Notes under the pieces: generated by a model
The model's database searches: none
Seen by the model: the letters and a program-made list of their open reading frames with translations, nothing else
What the model was told of the DNA's origin: nothing
In this document: positions 1 to 12,400 of the stretch, one piece after another
Layout of the letters: every line of letters begins with the position of its first letter
Numbering within the stretch: position 1 is the stretch's first letter
Position numbers and translations under genes: made by a program
DNA from: Acanthaster planci
Taxonomy: Eukaryota; Echinodermata; Asteroidea; Valvatida; Acanthasteridae
DNA: 64,000 nt
Direction of reading: 5' to 3'
NCBI RefSeq assembly: GCF_001949145.1
Contig: NW_019091368.1
Span: 968,028-1,032,027, forward strand

Positions 1-374
1 TTACACTGTTGGATGCTAACCAACAAGTACACACTTCATGTTGCTAATGCTTAACTTTTTGAATTCCAGAAGATGACAGAAATCAATGTTATGTAAGCTC
101 AAGAATGTGCTACGATGCAGAAATATACAAAGCTGCATTCTATTATTAACTGCATACAAACAATTCATGACTACATGTAGGGAGAAAGCTTAAGAACGCA
201 AGTTGGAATAGAATTTCCAATATTTTAATGTGCAAGTTTTTAGTTTGAGCAGACTGTCTACATGTGAAACCAAACGGTGTGACAAGCTACAATATCAAGC
301 AAGGAATCGCTTTTGGGCCAACTGCTTATTCCTGACAAACTACCACACATGATTACTATCGTACGGTCTGGTAC
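1..374. other. Intron sequence after EGF module 14
   Basis: AT-rich intron of the nidogen-like gene running off the left edge. I see no further EGF exon or repeat of note in it. Confidence 0.6.
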
Positions 375-497
375 CTCGGCACGTGAAGCCATTTCCTATG
401 TAACCAGCATTGCAATAGCACCTGTAGCTGGTCCGTGTGGGGAAACAGCGGGCGTTGACCGAGCACCGATTGTTGCGGCAACGGTAATCAACGATTG
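375..497 (-). CDS. nid: Nidogen-like exon 24: EGF module 14, last exon in window
   Basis: Six-cysteine EGF ([12 protein letters not shown], then [16 protein letters not shown]). Here the usual C-D after the second cysteine is C-S. It leaves phase 1 at donor GTACCA, so the gene must continue left of the window. Confidence 0.87.
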
Positions 498-3400
498 CTA
501 GGTTCAAAGTAGAACAACTTGATCAATGACAGCTTCAAACAAAACACGTTCAGTCCAGCAGGATTCAAAGGTACATACAATTTTTCAGGTTCAAACTTGA
601 ACTACATGTACTAAATTCTAGCTACAGATTATCACTGCCTGCATGCCATGCAACTGTTTTCAATCAAACATTCTTCTACAAATTCTTCTCCAAGTTAAAA
701 AAACAAGATTTTTGAATTCCGACTAAAACACATTTTTTTTCAGGAAGTGCCTCCTTGTCTCACTCCACATTTTCCTCCAGTGGAGTGAGACAGGCAGAGC
801 GCCCCTCACAAGAACAATTTAATTACCATTATCATGTCACAAAATATTCCCAGCAAAATTATGAAATGTTTCCAACATTTTATTTTCCAATTTCACAGAG
901 AAAATATCTCGTGTGACATTTCAAATTTGCATTGAAGACCGGAGCAAGCCTACACAGGCTGTAGTACACGCATGCAACCATTACGCACCATATCCCCCCT
1001 TAATGGCAGGTTGGAGGTAACCAATTCACCCGGGCATCCGTAAAGCACTCCGACAGTTAATTGGCTTGCTATGCTCAGCGCAGCCTGTGCCAACACATGC
1101 ATGGACCTGTGCATATTTGTGGTTTATTAGTTCCCACCAAAGGACCCCTGTTGCTGCGTTACAGAATGCCATCTTCTGTTTCTGCACGGAGCAGATATCT
1201 GGTCATTGAATAAGGGAAAATAATTGTAATGGGGCGGTTTTGAACTAGTACATTTCAAGTGAAACAGAGCCTAGAGATGATAACAGATTAGCCATGCTTA
1301 AGGAAAATTGTGACAAGAAGAAAACTTTTCAAAAAGTCCATTGAAACTAGTCTGAAAAATGGACCGAAGGGGATCCTTTTTTTGTAATTTGTTACCGACA
1401 CGGCAACACAACTATACAATGAATGACTTCTCACAGTTCTTACCTTCACAAGTGAATCCATCCCCTGTGAATCCCTGGTTGCAATAGCACTGGTACCCTC
1501 CCTGAGATGGTACACATTGGGCGTTGGCATCACAGTTATTATTGGCACAGGGATCAACGACTTCTGTGAAGTACAACACAGAGATGACCGGTCCATGGAA
1601 AAGACAAGAGTAGAAAAGGCTTCATCCCACCAGGTTCTCTCCTTTTTGACAGTGAGGGACTTTCACCAAAATATTAGTCGACTTAAAGACCAACTCCAAC
1701 AATGCTTATTTTTCTCATAATGAATCCTATTCAGAAGAGCCAAGTCTAATAAATATGGCACATATCAATATCTCCTTTGCAGTACACATTTTTGGGTTAA
1801 TAAAAACAGAGGTTTTTGTACCCATTTTTCCTGCGAGTCTGGTCCGGTATTATAAAAACGGACGTGTCATCACAATTCATTTGCATCAAATGAATATTCT
1901 GGGATGTATTACCATGGACAGGAAATGCTACAGTGCATGAGCTATAGACATGCATAGCATGCACAGCACCAACTTGAAGAATGCTCTCATTCTTTGGAAA
2001 ACTCGAAGAATTTCAATCCCGGTTCTTTCACAGAATTTCTAGTACATCCACATGACACACGAGTTTGGCATTATTGTGAATCATGAAGAAAGGAGCACAA
2101 ACTCTCCATGGAAAAGAGAAAATATGGCACAGTAGACCCAGCACACAGATCAATCCCGGTACGAGGTGCACTCACATGTAGCTCCATATTCATGTACATG
2201 TGCATTTGTAGCGGAACCAGTCGTGCCACGGATACCAATTTCGATGTTTTCTCCGGCATTACATCATACAAATTTCATTTTTCAACAGTGCCGCCAGTGG
2301 TCAGATTGTGGAAATTTTTCATAAAACTCAAAGATACCGTTCAAACGTTTCGGTTAGATTACCAAATGATTTGGTAATGAATGTATGACTTATTACACAT
2401 TAAACACAATAATAGTTTATTTTCAAAACTTTTAAATTCGTTGGAGTAGGTCTTTAAACCGACTTTTTCAGATAAAACTATGACAAAAGTTTAAAATTTA
2501 AAACAATTTGGTTCTTAACGAATTCTATGGTCTTTGAAATTTGCACACATTTCCATGACTTGATGTGTAATTCTACAAAAATTATGAATTGTACCATTTT
2601 CCTAAAGGCTGCGGAGAACTGTGTCTATTTACAAAGGGCTTCAGTCATAAGCTCAGTGCAATAAGGTCCTTACTACAGCCATGACATTTTTCAAAACAGA
2701 CCTTCCTCTGAAAATAAAAGACATTTTTGGTGAAACAGACCGCATTCCAAACAGATTTATTTCCAAAACTTTTTTTTCCAGAATACCTACATTTAAATTT
2801 CATCCAATCTCCTCAACCAATTTCTTGTTTAAGCAATATTTTCCAACAGGGACCTTATACCACAATTTTTCTGTAAAGACCTTAAAGCACTGATGTGACG
2901 TTCTGTTGGGGTTTGGAGTGCCTGCCATACCTTGACAGACAAAACCGTCACCGCTGAAACCTTCATTACAGTAGCAACTGTAACCCGTCTCTGATGGGAA
3001 GCACTGAGCATTAGCATCACAGGCATTGTTGGAACATCTGTCAACTTGGATGGCTGCAAATACAACAAAAATGGTCGACACTGAATAAAGAGACTGCATG
3101 GGTTTCTACTGCCAGGGTGTGGTCTGATGTCAGCCCCCTTGGGACCAACAAGACCATCATAAACAAATGAAAGTCATGAATTTTGAAATCTGATCACAAC
3201 CTTTGCAAACAATCTCCAACAAAGGGATTTTTCGGTAACTGTTCATCCTGTTTCTTGTGTCTGGTGAAGTGACTAAACTCTTGTAACTTGGCTTATGACT
3301 GGTCTTGTGCCTAGTCCTAGAATAGTTTGATAAATACCACCTATTATGTCTTCAATATGAAGAATTCAACAAAGCATTACTCCATGTAAGGGGAAACAAT

Positions 3401-6400
3401 GGAGCAATGTAGCCAAATTGCTGGCAGGCTAAGTGTTTCATACGAAGGGCCAAGTTTAACAGAACTTTTGAGATAAAAATATTGCTTTGCAAAATTATGC
3501 ATTAAGCCAAAAATAAAAAGCAGAGAACAGGATGGTAGTGTGGTTTTGCTCAGTGCATTTATTGCCAGCCTCATTCACTTTCTAAGCTTAGCAGTAGCAC
3601 ATCTGCACGAGCAATGCAAGCCAATTCAAAACAGAACAAGAAAAAGATGCCAAGATTACTGTGTTTTTGCAAAAACGAAATTCATAGCTGTTATTTCTTT
3701 TCTGTCATTTCTGTAATAATGGAATTGCCATTTATCTACCCTCGCATGTAAAGCCATCACCAGTGTAGCCTTCATTGCAGGAACATTCATAAGTGTCTTG
3801 AGAAGAGGCTACACACTGGGCATTTCTATCACAAGTATTGTCAGCACAAGGGTCGGTACGATCAGCTGCAAAGAAAATGTGATGGGCAAGCAAACCGATG
3901 CTGATGAAATGCATTCATTCAAGAAAACTCATGCAAGCATGGCAAGGAGTTTCTCGGCAGCGAGTATGGATGTTTGCCCTTAGGGACGGCTAAATTGACA
4001 GCTGCAAAGATTAGCTGAAAAATTAATTGTCAACCTGCCATCCCTTCAAAGGGTTAAAACTTGTGAGAACAATTTGCATCAATCTTATTTTTTGATGATG
4101 GAAGCTTTCTTGCACCAAAGGAAATGCACCTTATGTGGTGATAAATATGAGTACACTCAGTGTAATTTTTCTGCAAAACTTTGTAACACTCTTCCACTAT
4201 GAATTTAGTGGCAAAAGAGCACGAAATTGGACCTTTAATATCAAAATCATCTGTGATAGTTTGAATTTTTGTCTTTCTCAAGCAAAACAAAACATTTGTA
4301 AAAATTACAGTTTAGCTGCTCAAATATTTTCGTTTTACTGAGTGAAACCAGCTTGACAACAAAACAGAATCCCACAAAAATAAAAACAAAACAAAACCAC
4401 ATCTACCCTCGCATGTGAAGCCATCACCAGTGTAGCCTTCATTGCAGAGACATTCGTAAGCATCTGGAGAGGAAGCTACACACCGGGCATTACTATCACA
4501 GGTATTGTTAGCACAGGGGTTCGTGGGATCAACTGCGTGGAAAAAAGTGCATGGTTGCAGGGAATAAAAGGCAGAGCCAAGCCAAATCAATGAATATAAA
4601 TTTGCAGTGAATTAGATTAGATGTTTAACCCTAAAAAGAGCCGTTTTTTTTTCTTTTCTGGACCACCTCAAAGCCATTTGCCCCCATCAACTCAGCTGCC
4701 CCGTGCTCAATCTTCTCTAACCTTAGCGTGTATGAAAAGAATCTCATTATTAATACAAATGTGAAGTTTCAACTCAATCCCATTTATGGTTTTTGCTATG
4801 GTCATTTGAGGACCCAGGGCACGTGTGCCAGCCCACACACATGTACATCATTACAAATACACACTTTTTGGGTTGACCTTATCGGAAACATGAGCACAGC
4901 ACAAAAACAATTTATGCAATTTTCACATCTTTGTATTCAACTGACCAAAAGATATTACTCACAAAACTCCTGGGGGTTCGGTGCATGAAGTAAATGCACT
5001 GAATAAGTAACACAAAAAATTTAGAGGGCCTCAGCTATTTTAGGGTCAAACACTGCCAAATAAGGAGGCATCACCACCATGGAAGCAGACATTATTTTGA
5101 TTTTTTTTTTCAGTCAAGAAAAAGTGGAGATGAACACTCTTTCAACCCAAGTTTTTTTTATTAATGACTTCCCTGAGTGTTCCTCTTCATTTTGCAACTG
5201 ATGACCATACCCCAAATATAGTTTTTAAAAGGGAAGAAACCTCGTGTGGACACGGGAAAGTCCACACAACGTCTCTACTATGTCCTGGTCCCTATTACAG
5301 GAATAATTTGGCCTTCCAAACATCCAAATAACTAAGAGGACAAAGAACTCAAACTTTGATATACACTGTTGAGGAGAAAATCTTGAGAGCTCAGAAGGGG
5401 CTTATTCCAGGTGCGTTTACATGTATCAGATGCCAGAATCTGTGAATGGCTTTAAGCTGCTTCTCAACATACACGAAAGCCTCTTGCTGCCATTGTTGGC
5501 GATGTGTTCAGATTACTAGTAGCTGTGGCCAAGCTAACAGAGTTGGACCATTTTCATCTTACGCGGGTACTTTTCGACGGAATGCGTACAAACTCCACAG
5601 CATTTCTGCAATAGTGGGCACGTGACAGAAATGGAGAAGCGGTGTCTCTTTACTTACATAAACTCTGAGCATATTGGAACACAGAAGGCCTGGACGGGAT
5701 AGAATCCCATAGGCAAATTATAAAGAAGCAAATTGTTCAAGTGAGTTTGTGTGAAAAAGACAAAACCGGAGTATAAAGACAAGTGGGAAATTTTTGTCTT
5801 AGGCCTTAAATTCTGCCACAAGAGATAAACCAGCAACTATCTACCCTCGCAAGTAAAGCCGTCACCAGTGTAGCCTTCAATGCAGAAGCATTCATAAGTG
5901 CCTTCTTCGGAGGAGGGTCCACAACGGGCATTTTTATGGCATGTATGGTTAGCACAAGGGTCAGTGACGTTAGCTGCAAGGAAACAATGCAATGAGGCAT
6001 TCAACAGAGGAAGACAAGCCAGTCCACCTGCATTGGCATGTTAAGCTTTTTTTTTAAAGAGCAAGTTCTTTTTTTTTCATCTTTTTCAATATGCCAGCAG
6101 GAAAAGAAATGCATTGCTTTCGCTTTCATGCGAATTTGCCTGAAGCCTGCATATAAACTTCAAGCTGTGACCTGCCACCATAAATGGAAGTAGAAAAGTG
6201 ACGCACAAGGTTGAGCCTTGCTGATTGGTTATTGAACCATCTTATTTGCATTTTTTTAAACAAACTGTAATAGGTGCATGTAGCATGGATAGCTGTGGGG
6301 CAGATATGGGCAATTTATTTAAACAGCAAGCATGGGATTACAAATGCATCTTTTCGCAAAATAATATTTGCTTTGCAGAAATGCTTATTGGAAAATCAGT

Positions 6401-9400
6401 TTTATGGACTTAACGTCCATTTTGTCACCAAATGCCATGCTAAATGAACGTATAAATCAGAAATGAGAAAGCTTGCAAATAATCAACCAATGCAATGCAA
6501 CAATACATAGAAATTATGCAAAAAGCCAAGCTTATCAACAAGAAGCATGGATACTTACCTGCCAAAGTTTGTAAGCGTAAATGTGAATTTGAAGAGAAAC
6601 TGATAGACTGAGGAAGCAGTGGGTGGGGTTTGAGGGATAGGGGTGGGGGTTCAACTTTGCCTCCCATAGTATATAAACAGTACCTTGGCATCTGTAACCA
6701 TCCCCTCTGAAGCCGGGATTGCAGAAACACTGGTAACCGAATGCGGCAGTCACACACCGGGCATTGGCGTCGCATTCGTTATTNATGGTCTATTTGGTCC
6801 TCTGCATAAAAAACACAAGACATCAGGTTAGTGCACTGGGTTGGTTTGTTTCTATCTCCTCTAATCGCTACTGCCTGGTATCAGGTCCGCATGAGTCATT
6901 GTCACATATGCCCCTACACTTGCTGATTACCCCCAAACCAAGCTGAAGTAAGCGGTTTTCATGATTGGTAATATACTTTCCCCACCTCTTGGTTTTCATA
7001 CTTCAAGCATCCAAAGTACATTTTGTCTTTAGAGAGATTTGCTAAGCATCAGGCGATGACAGTTATGGAATTTGAAGTTTTCATGTATGCACTGGAATCA
7101 TTTTCCAGAATACAGCTTGTAATTCTTCACCAGGGTATCGGAACGGTGGGTCACATTTCTCTCAATATTCGATGCAGCTTCCTTCCACATGTCAAGTAGT
7201 TTCGTTTTCAAAAACTCCTCTTTAGACACTGTATACAGGTCTCTCCATTTGCATCAGTACTGTGCCCCAGACACCCCCCCTCCTTTAAAAGTGACGAAGC
7301 AGAAGCAGATGAAACATGACCTACACGAGCAGAATGCAACAAAAAATAGAATGTGCAGTGCAGTTGATGCAGGAACTGAGGAAGAACTACGCTTTCTTAC
7401 GTCAAGTCCATGTACTCACCTTGACAACTAAAGCCATTGCCAACAAAGCCCTGGTTACAGAGGCACTGGTATGTGCCTGATTGGGACGGCAAACAGCGAG
7501 CGTTCACATCGCATGCATTGTTATCACACGGGTTAACAATTCTCTCTGTGAACAGACACACGCAACAAAAGCAATGGAACACATCTACTGTGTATTCAGC
7601 TATAGAAATCATGCAATAACTAATGACTAATTGACTAATGAAAACAATTGTCACAAAGCATGTGCATTTGTAATAGCTACACACATCAGTTACTAGGATG
7701 ATCTTAAAGTGAAATGTTTTTTCTTCTAAATGTAGACAAAAATAAGAATGGATTTGACAATAAATAGTCCAAATACTGCACAAGTGAGGTGTAATGGTTT
7801 TATAGTAATACTTGCTATAAAAATTTTTTTTTCCATCAGAAAGTTACAGAAAGTTGTCAGATTCCACAGATCTAGTTTAAGATATTATTACAAATTCTTC
7901 ATGGTTACACATTATGGGCAGGCAGGAAAACAATTTTGTATTGTTTCTTTTATGTATTTTGAATGGGAGTTTGCCACTGACTGGTTATTCAGTAAGGACG
8001 TGGGACTTTTAAAACATGACCTGAAAAACTACTGAGTTTATTGACAGTGTTTTGGTACACTGCAGCTCAATTAAATGTCTGGTTTAATGAACTATTCCTA
8101 TGCTTAAGATCTCTTCCTCTGACTTTTTTCTTCTAGCCAAGGAATATTAAGCACCCCTACCCTGGCAATTGTAACCGTCGCCTGTGTAGCCCTCATTGCA
8201 ATAGCACTGGTAGCCTGTCTGGGTTGGTACGCAATACGCATTAACATCGCATGCATTGTTATCACATGGATTTCTCACTGTTGGAAAGAAACAATTGAGA
8301 AGTCACTTTATTGAAGATTTAAGATTAGATAAGCGGGAAGCTGGTTATTTAGCCTTTGAGACAGACTCTGCTAAGGTCGAAACATTAGGTCCACAAATGT
8401 TCTGATTTCTTGGTCTTTGACAGCTTTTGAAACATCATGCTCTTTTCTTTGGCTATGTCAAACAACGTAGCGATTATTTTATAAACACTGTGTTAGACTG
8501 AATGCGATTTGGGTTTTTTAAGCAGATCTGTAAAGATCTGTAACAGAACCAAGTTTAGGAAATTCTTACATTTTTTGCAAGAATAGTTTAAAAATGAGCC
8601 TCGACGGAGCCAAATCTGGCATGTTCCGGGCTGAAACTTCTTCAGCAATTCAACTTGACATACAAGGAGCTTCTTTTACAGCATTCTTGAATTTTTTGAA
8701 TTATTTAATCCTAGCCCCTGACTCTAGATTTAGTCATTTGGGAATATCAATCAGCCCTACCCTCAGCCTCGCAATTGAAACCATTGCCTGTGTAGCCCTC
8801 GTTACAATAGCACTGGTAGCCTGTCTGAGCCGGTACGCAGTATGCGTTCACATCGCATGCGTTGTTATCGCATGGACTTCTCACTGCAGGGGAAAAAACT
8901 GGATCACTTGAGTCAACATTGTAAAGATATATATAATGAATATTTAGGTTCAGGCCATCTGAGTTGTAGAAATACTCAGGCATGCGCAACAACCTAGATG
9001 TTTCTGAGAGGCACCTTTCAATTAACAACCCTTTTTTGGGGTCAACTCTAACAAATTTTACTTTAAAGTTTGAATGCAAGACGTGATGAGATCCCATGCT
9101 GTTAACTCAGCAGTTTTTATACGAGGCTTGTGCTCTTACATCAATGCATTCACACTGTAATCTCAGTGTGGTCCCAGAATTACAAAAATTGCAGGCAAGC
9201 TTGGGTGGAACTCAAACCCAAGACTTCCTGCTTGCTAGTGGAGATGTCTTTTAACCAATCGTCCTCTGAGTTTGCCCAGAGTGGGTCGCTGGCTCAAGTC
9301 CAATACAGCGGCTGGTATCACAATTAGTCAATGATAATTCTATGCAGTGTCTAGAAGGTATCAAAGAGTGCCAAGTCCTAGAGGGATGGGTTATTCACTA

Positions 9401-12400
9401 CATTGTATTTCTAAAATTGTGAATGTAAGTGACCCTCTCAGACCACACCGTTTTAAGCAAACATTAGTCAAGCAAACAACTCCATTGACGGAAAAGCACT
9501 CAAATGACGAGAGCAAGCTCTCCGACCCTGAAGACACCTGCAACTATATTGGGGACTAATTGAATTTCCTACCAGGTCTCTCCTCCATTTAAGGCTTGAA
9601 CAGTTGTTGACTCACTAATAACTCATAAAATGCTCTTGCCAAATTGAATAAATAAAAAGGGGGGGGGGCACTACATGTAACGCAGATAAAATGTAGTCAC
9701 GTTATCTGTTAGGATTACAGAAGCCGTATCGGATGACGTGGCTAAGGATGATTGCCGAGGGGGGTTTGGATGAGGGGTGTAAAAGGGAAGGAAGGAAAGC
9801 GGGGTCACACTTGAAACTTTCACGGGAAATGCATCGTAGAGTGAGCAGTTAGTAGGTGAACTGATGACAGAATGCATCTAGGCAGTGATTCATCGCTACC
9901 AATCTGACCTTGACATCTGAATCCGTCCCCAGTGAATCCGCTGTTGCAGTAGCATTCGTAGCCCGTGGTGGTTTCCACACACCTCGCATTGGGATCGCAC
10001 CGATTGCTGGCACAACGATCGACTATGGGAAGGAGGCAAAAACCAACGCAACAATGAAGTTGTCAATTTGCAGTATCAAACTGTCAACTTAAACACTGAC
10101 TGAATTCTGAGAATGACTTTATACTTCAAGGAAGGATCTAACCTCGACGGTCAACATTGTTGAACAGGAGTTTGGGGCATTTATGACATTCGGGGACAAA
10201 CATCTTGAAGACCTAAACATGAAAACTTTTCATAATAGAAAACAGCAATCGATGATAAAGACATTGTTCACCCACCTCTACATGTGAAACCATCTCCCTG
10301 GTACCCTGCATTACAGGCACACGTGTAGCGGTCCAACTGGGGTATGCAGTAACCATTGATATCACAGGTGTTCTGTGCACAAGGATCACTTACTGGAAAT
10401 GATTAACAATGCAAACAATGTGTAACCAAGATGGCAGAAATACAGCCTTCCTAGACTAGTGTGGATATTTGACTGGGCTCAATAAATTGAGTCAATGGTT
10501 TTGTTTTTGGTTCGAATAGTCTCCCTTAGAATGAGTAAACACGACTCACCGTCTTGATGAATTGTCAAGTTTGTTATCGTGATGAAAATGGGCTTTACAT
10601 GGGTGAAAAATGAGGGTTCCTGTGTTGTATACATAGTGCTAGATTTTTTTGGGGAGACTTGTGACTCACTTTGCCAGGTTGGGTAATGTTTAAAGATGGG
10701 GTGGATTTCTGTAAGAAATTTTGATCTGGGGTAGTCTCTACTCTATAACCCTGCTTTAACACCCAACATCAAAAGGCACCACTGTCATTTATCTGGACAG
10801 GACTGAATCCTTACATGTGCACCTCTGGCCATCGCCCTCATAGCCTGGGTTGCATTTACATCGGTAGCCTGACTCTCCGACAGGAAGGCACTGGGCGTTA
10901 CGGTCACAGTTGTTGTTCAGGCAACGGTCATCAATTTGCTCTATAAACATCCAGAAAATTAGAAGTAGTAATCTAGTGCTTACGTGGGACCTTTTAACAA
11001 AAGTCCAAAGCTTTTTGAAGTTAGAAAGAGGTCCTTTAATGTTTCCACGGAGGAAGGTCGGCAGCAGGTGTAGTTGGACATGAGCAATCAGTGATATCAA
11101 AGTCCAGTTACAGCAACCGGATGGGGTCAAAAGGTCATGCACGGACTGGATTTGCAAAATGAAATCAAACAATGGACATCCTAAAACACATTTTTTGGCC
11201 TTGCTTACACAAAATATACTTGACTTGAGCCACTTTGCCAGTACGTGGAATGATTTGTCTGAGGTGTTTATGATTGCATAAGGCTGCATCCGAATCTCTT
11301 GTCTAGCGCTAGGTCTAGGTCTTCACTCCATTAGAAATGCATGAAGACGCGTAGACAATAGACCCAGCTGTAGCTCTGGAAGCCCGTTTCGGACACGGCC
11401 TATGCTTTCCTTCAAATCATTTGACTATTAAACCTGCCATGTTTTCGCATTGCACTGTGGGATGCATTCATAAGTAACCAGCTTGGCAGATGGCTTACAT
11501 GGGCCAGGCCATGTAGATAATTGTTAGATGTCATATAAGCATCAAAACACAGTCACAAGTACACGAGTAAGCACACAGGCAGTAACAAATGCACTGATTA
11601 AGTACCAGCATTTAAAAATGGAACGACCCCTGACCTGAAGCGGGCGTGACCTTCCCGATCATGGAGAAGCGTAGGATCTTCTCGCCATCCTCGTAGGTCA
11701 GATAAGTCTCCGTCAGGCTGACCCTCATAAAGTTGAGGATGTATTCTGTGTCCTCCTCGTCAGCTACGCACTCGTCATACTCAATGGTCTGGTCCATGGT
11801 GAAGGAGATTGTATCATCATTGACCTGCATGGTTCGCTTGGCAAATGTGTGGATCAAGCCTGCGAGCAGAGATTGTGTGGTACAGTAACGTACAAAGTTT
11901 TTGCAATAGACGTTATTCCTGTGGGAGCCATTTTCACTCTCATGCCCTGAATCGGTTTGATAAATTGTGAACTGTTGATTACAATGGCACCAGACTATTC
12001 TATGACTGGTGTGTATTCCAAGCCTTTCTTTCACTATTTATATACATCTGGCTTATTAAAACACTAAGGTATGGTTAATCACACATATGTCATTCTTTAT
12101 CGGAGTAGACACATACTGATTTGCTAAGAATTTCATGTTATTTCTTTCGTTCTTACTCGCAGTTTTAAAAATTGAAGAATTAACCTTCATATTCAAATTC
12201 AATATGGTTAACCCATGAATAGGGTCTTTGGGTCCATTCCGTATCTGCATCTGTTTGCCATGTTTCGTTCATTGAACACTCACTGCAGTTGAAAGGTACA
12301 GACAAGGCCCACTTACAGAAAGGTACCTTTATAGTAAATGTTCAATTACAAGAACGTCTATTTTCCATTCAAGGTAATCCTGACTTCTGTACTAACCATG

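Larger units (their letters stand above)
498..10814. other. Introns of the EGF array
   Basis: Twelve introns separate the EGF exons, from about 250 bases (10023-10275) to about 1.4 kb (1564-2930). All are phase 1. Apart from a stem-loop at 756-792 and a tRNA-like SINE fragment near 9190-9262, I see only AT-rich unique sequence and short homopolymers (for example a run of G near 9660). The short open frames here read through splice sites and are not genes. Confidence 0.6.
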
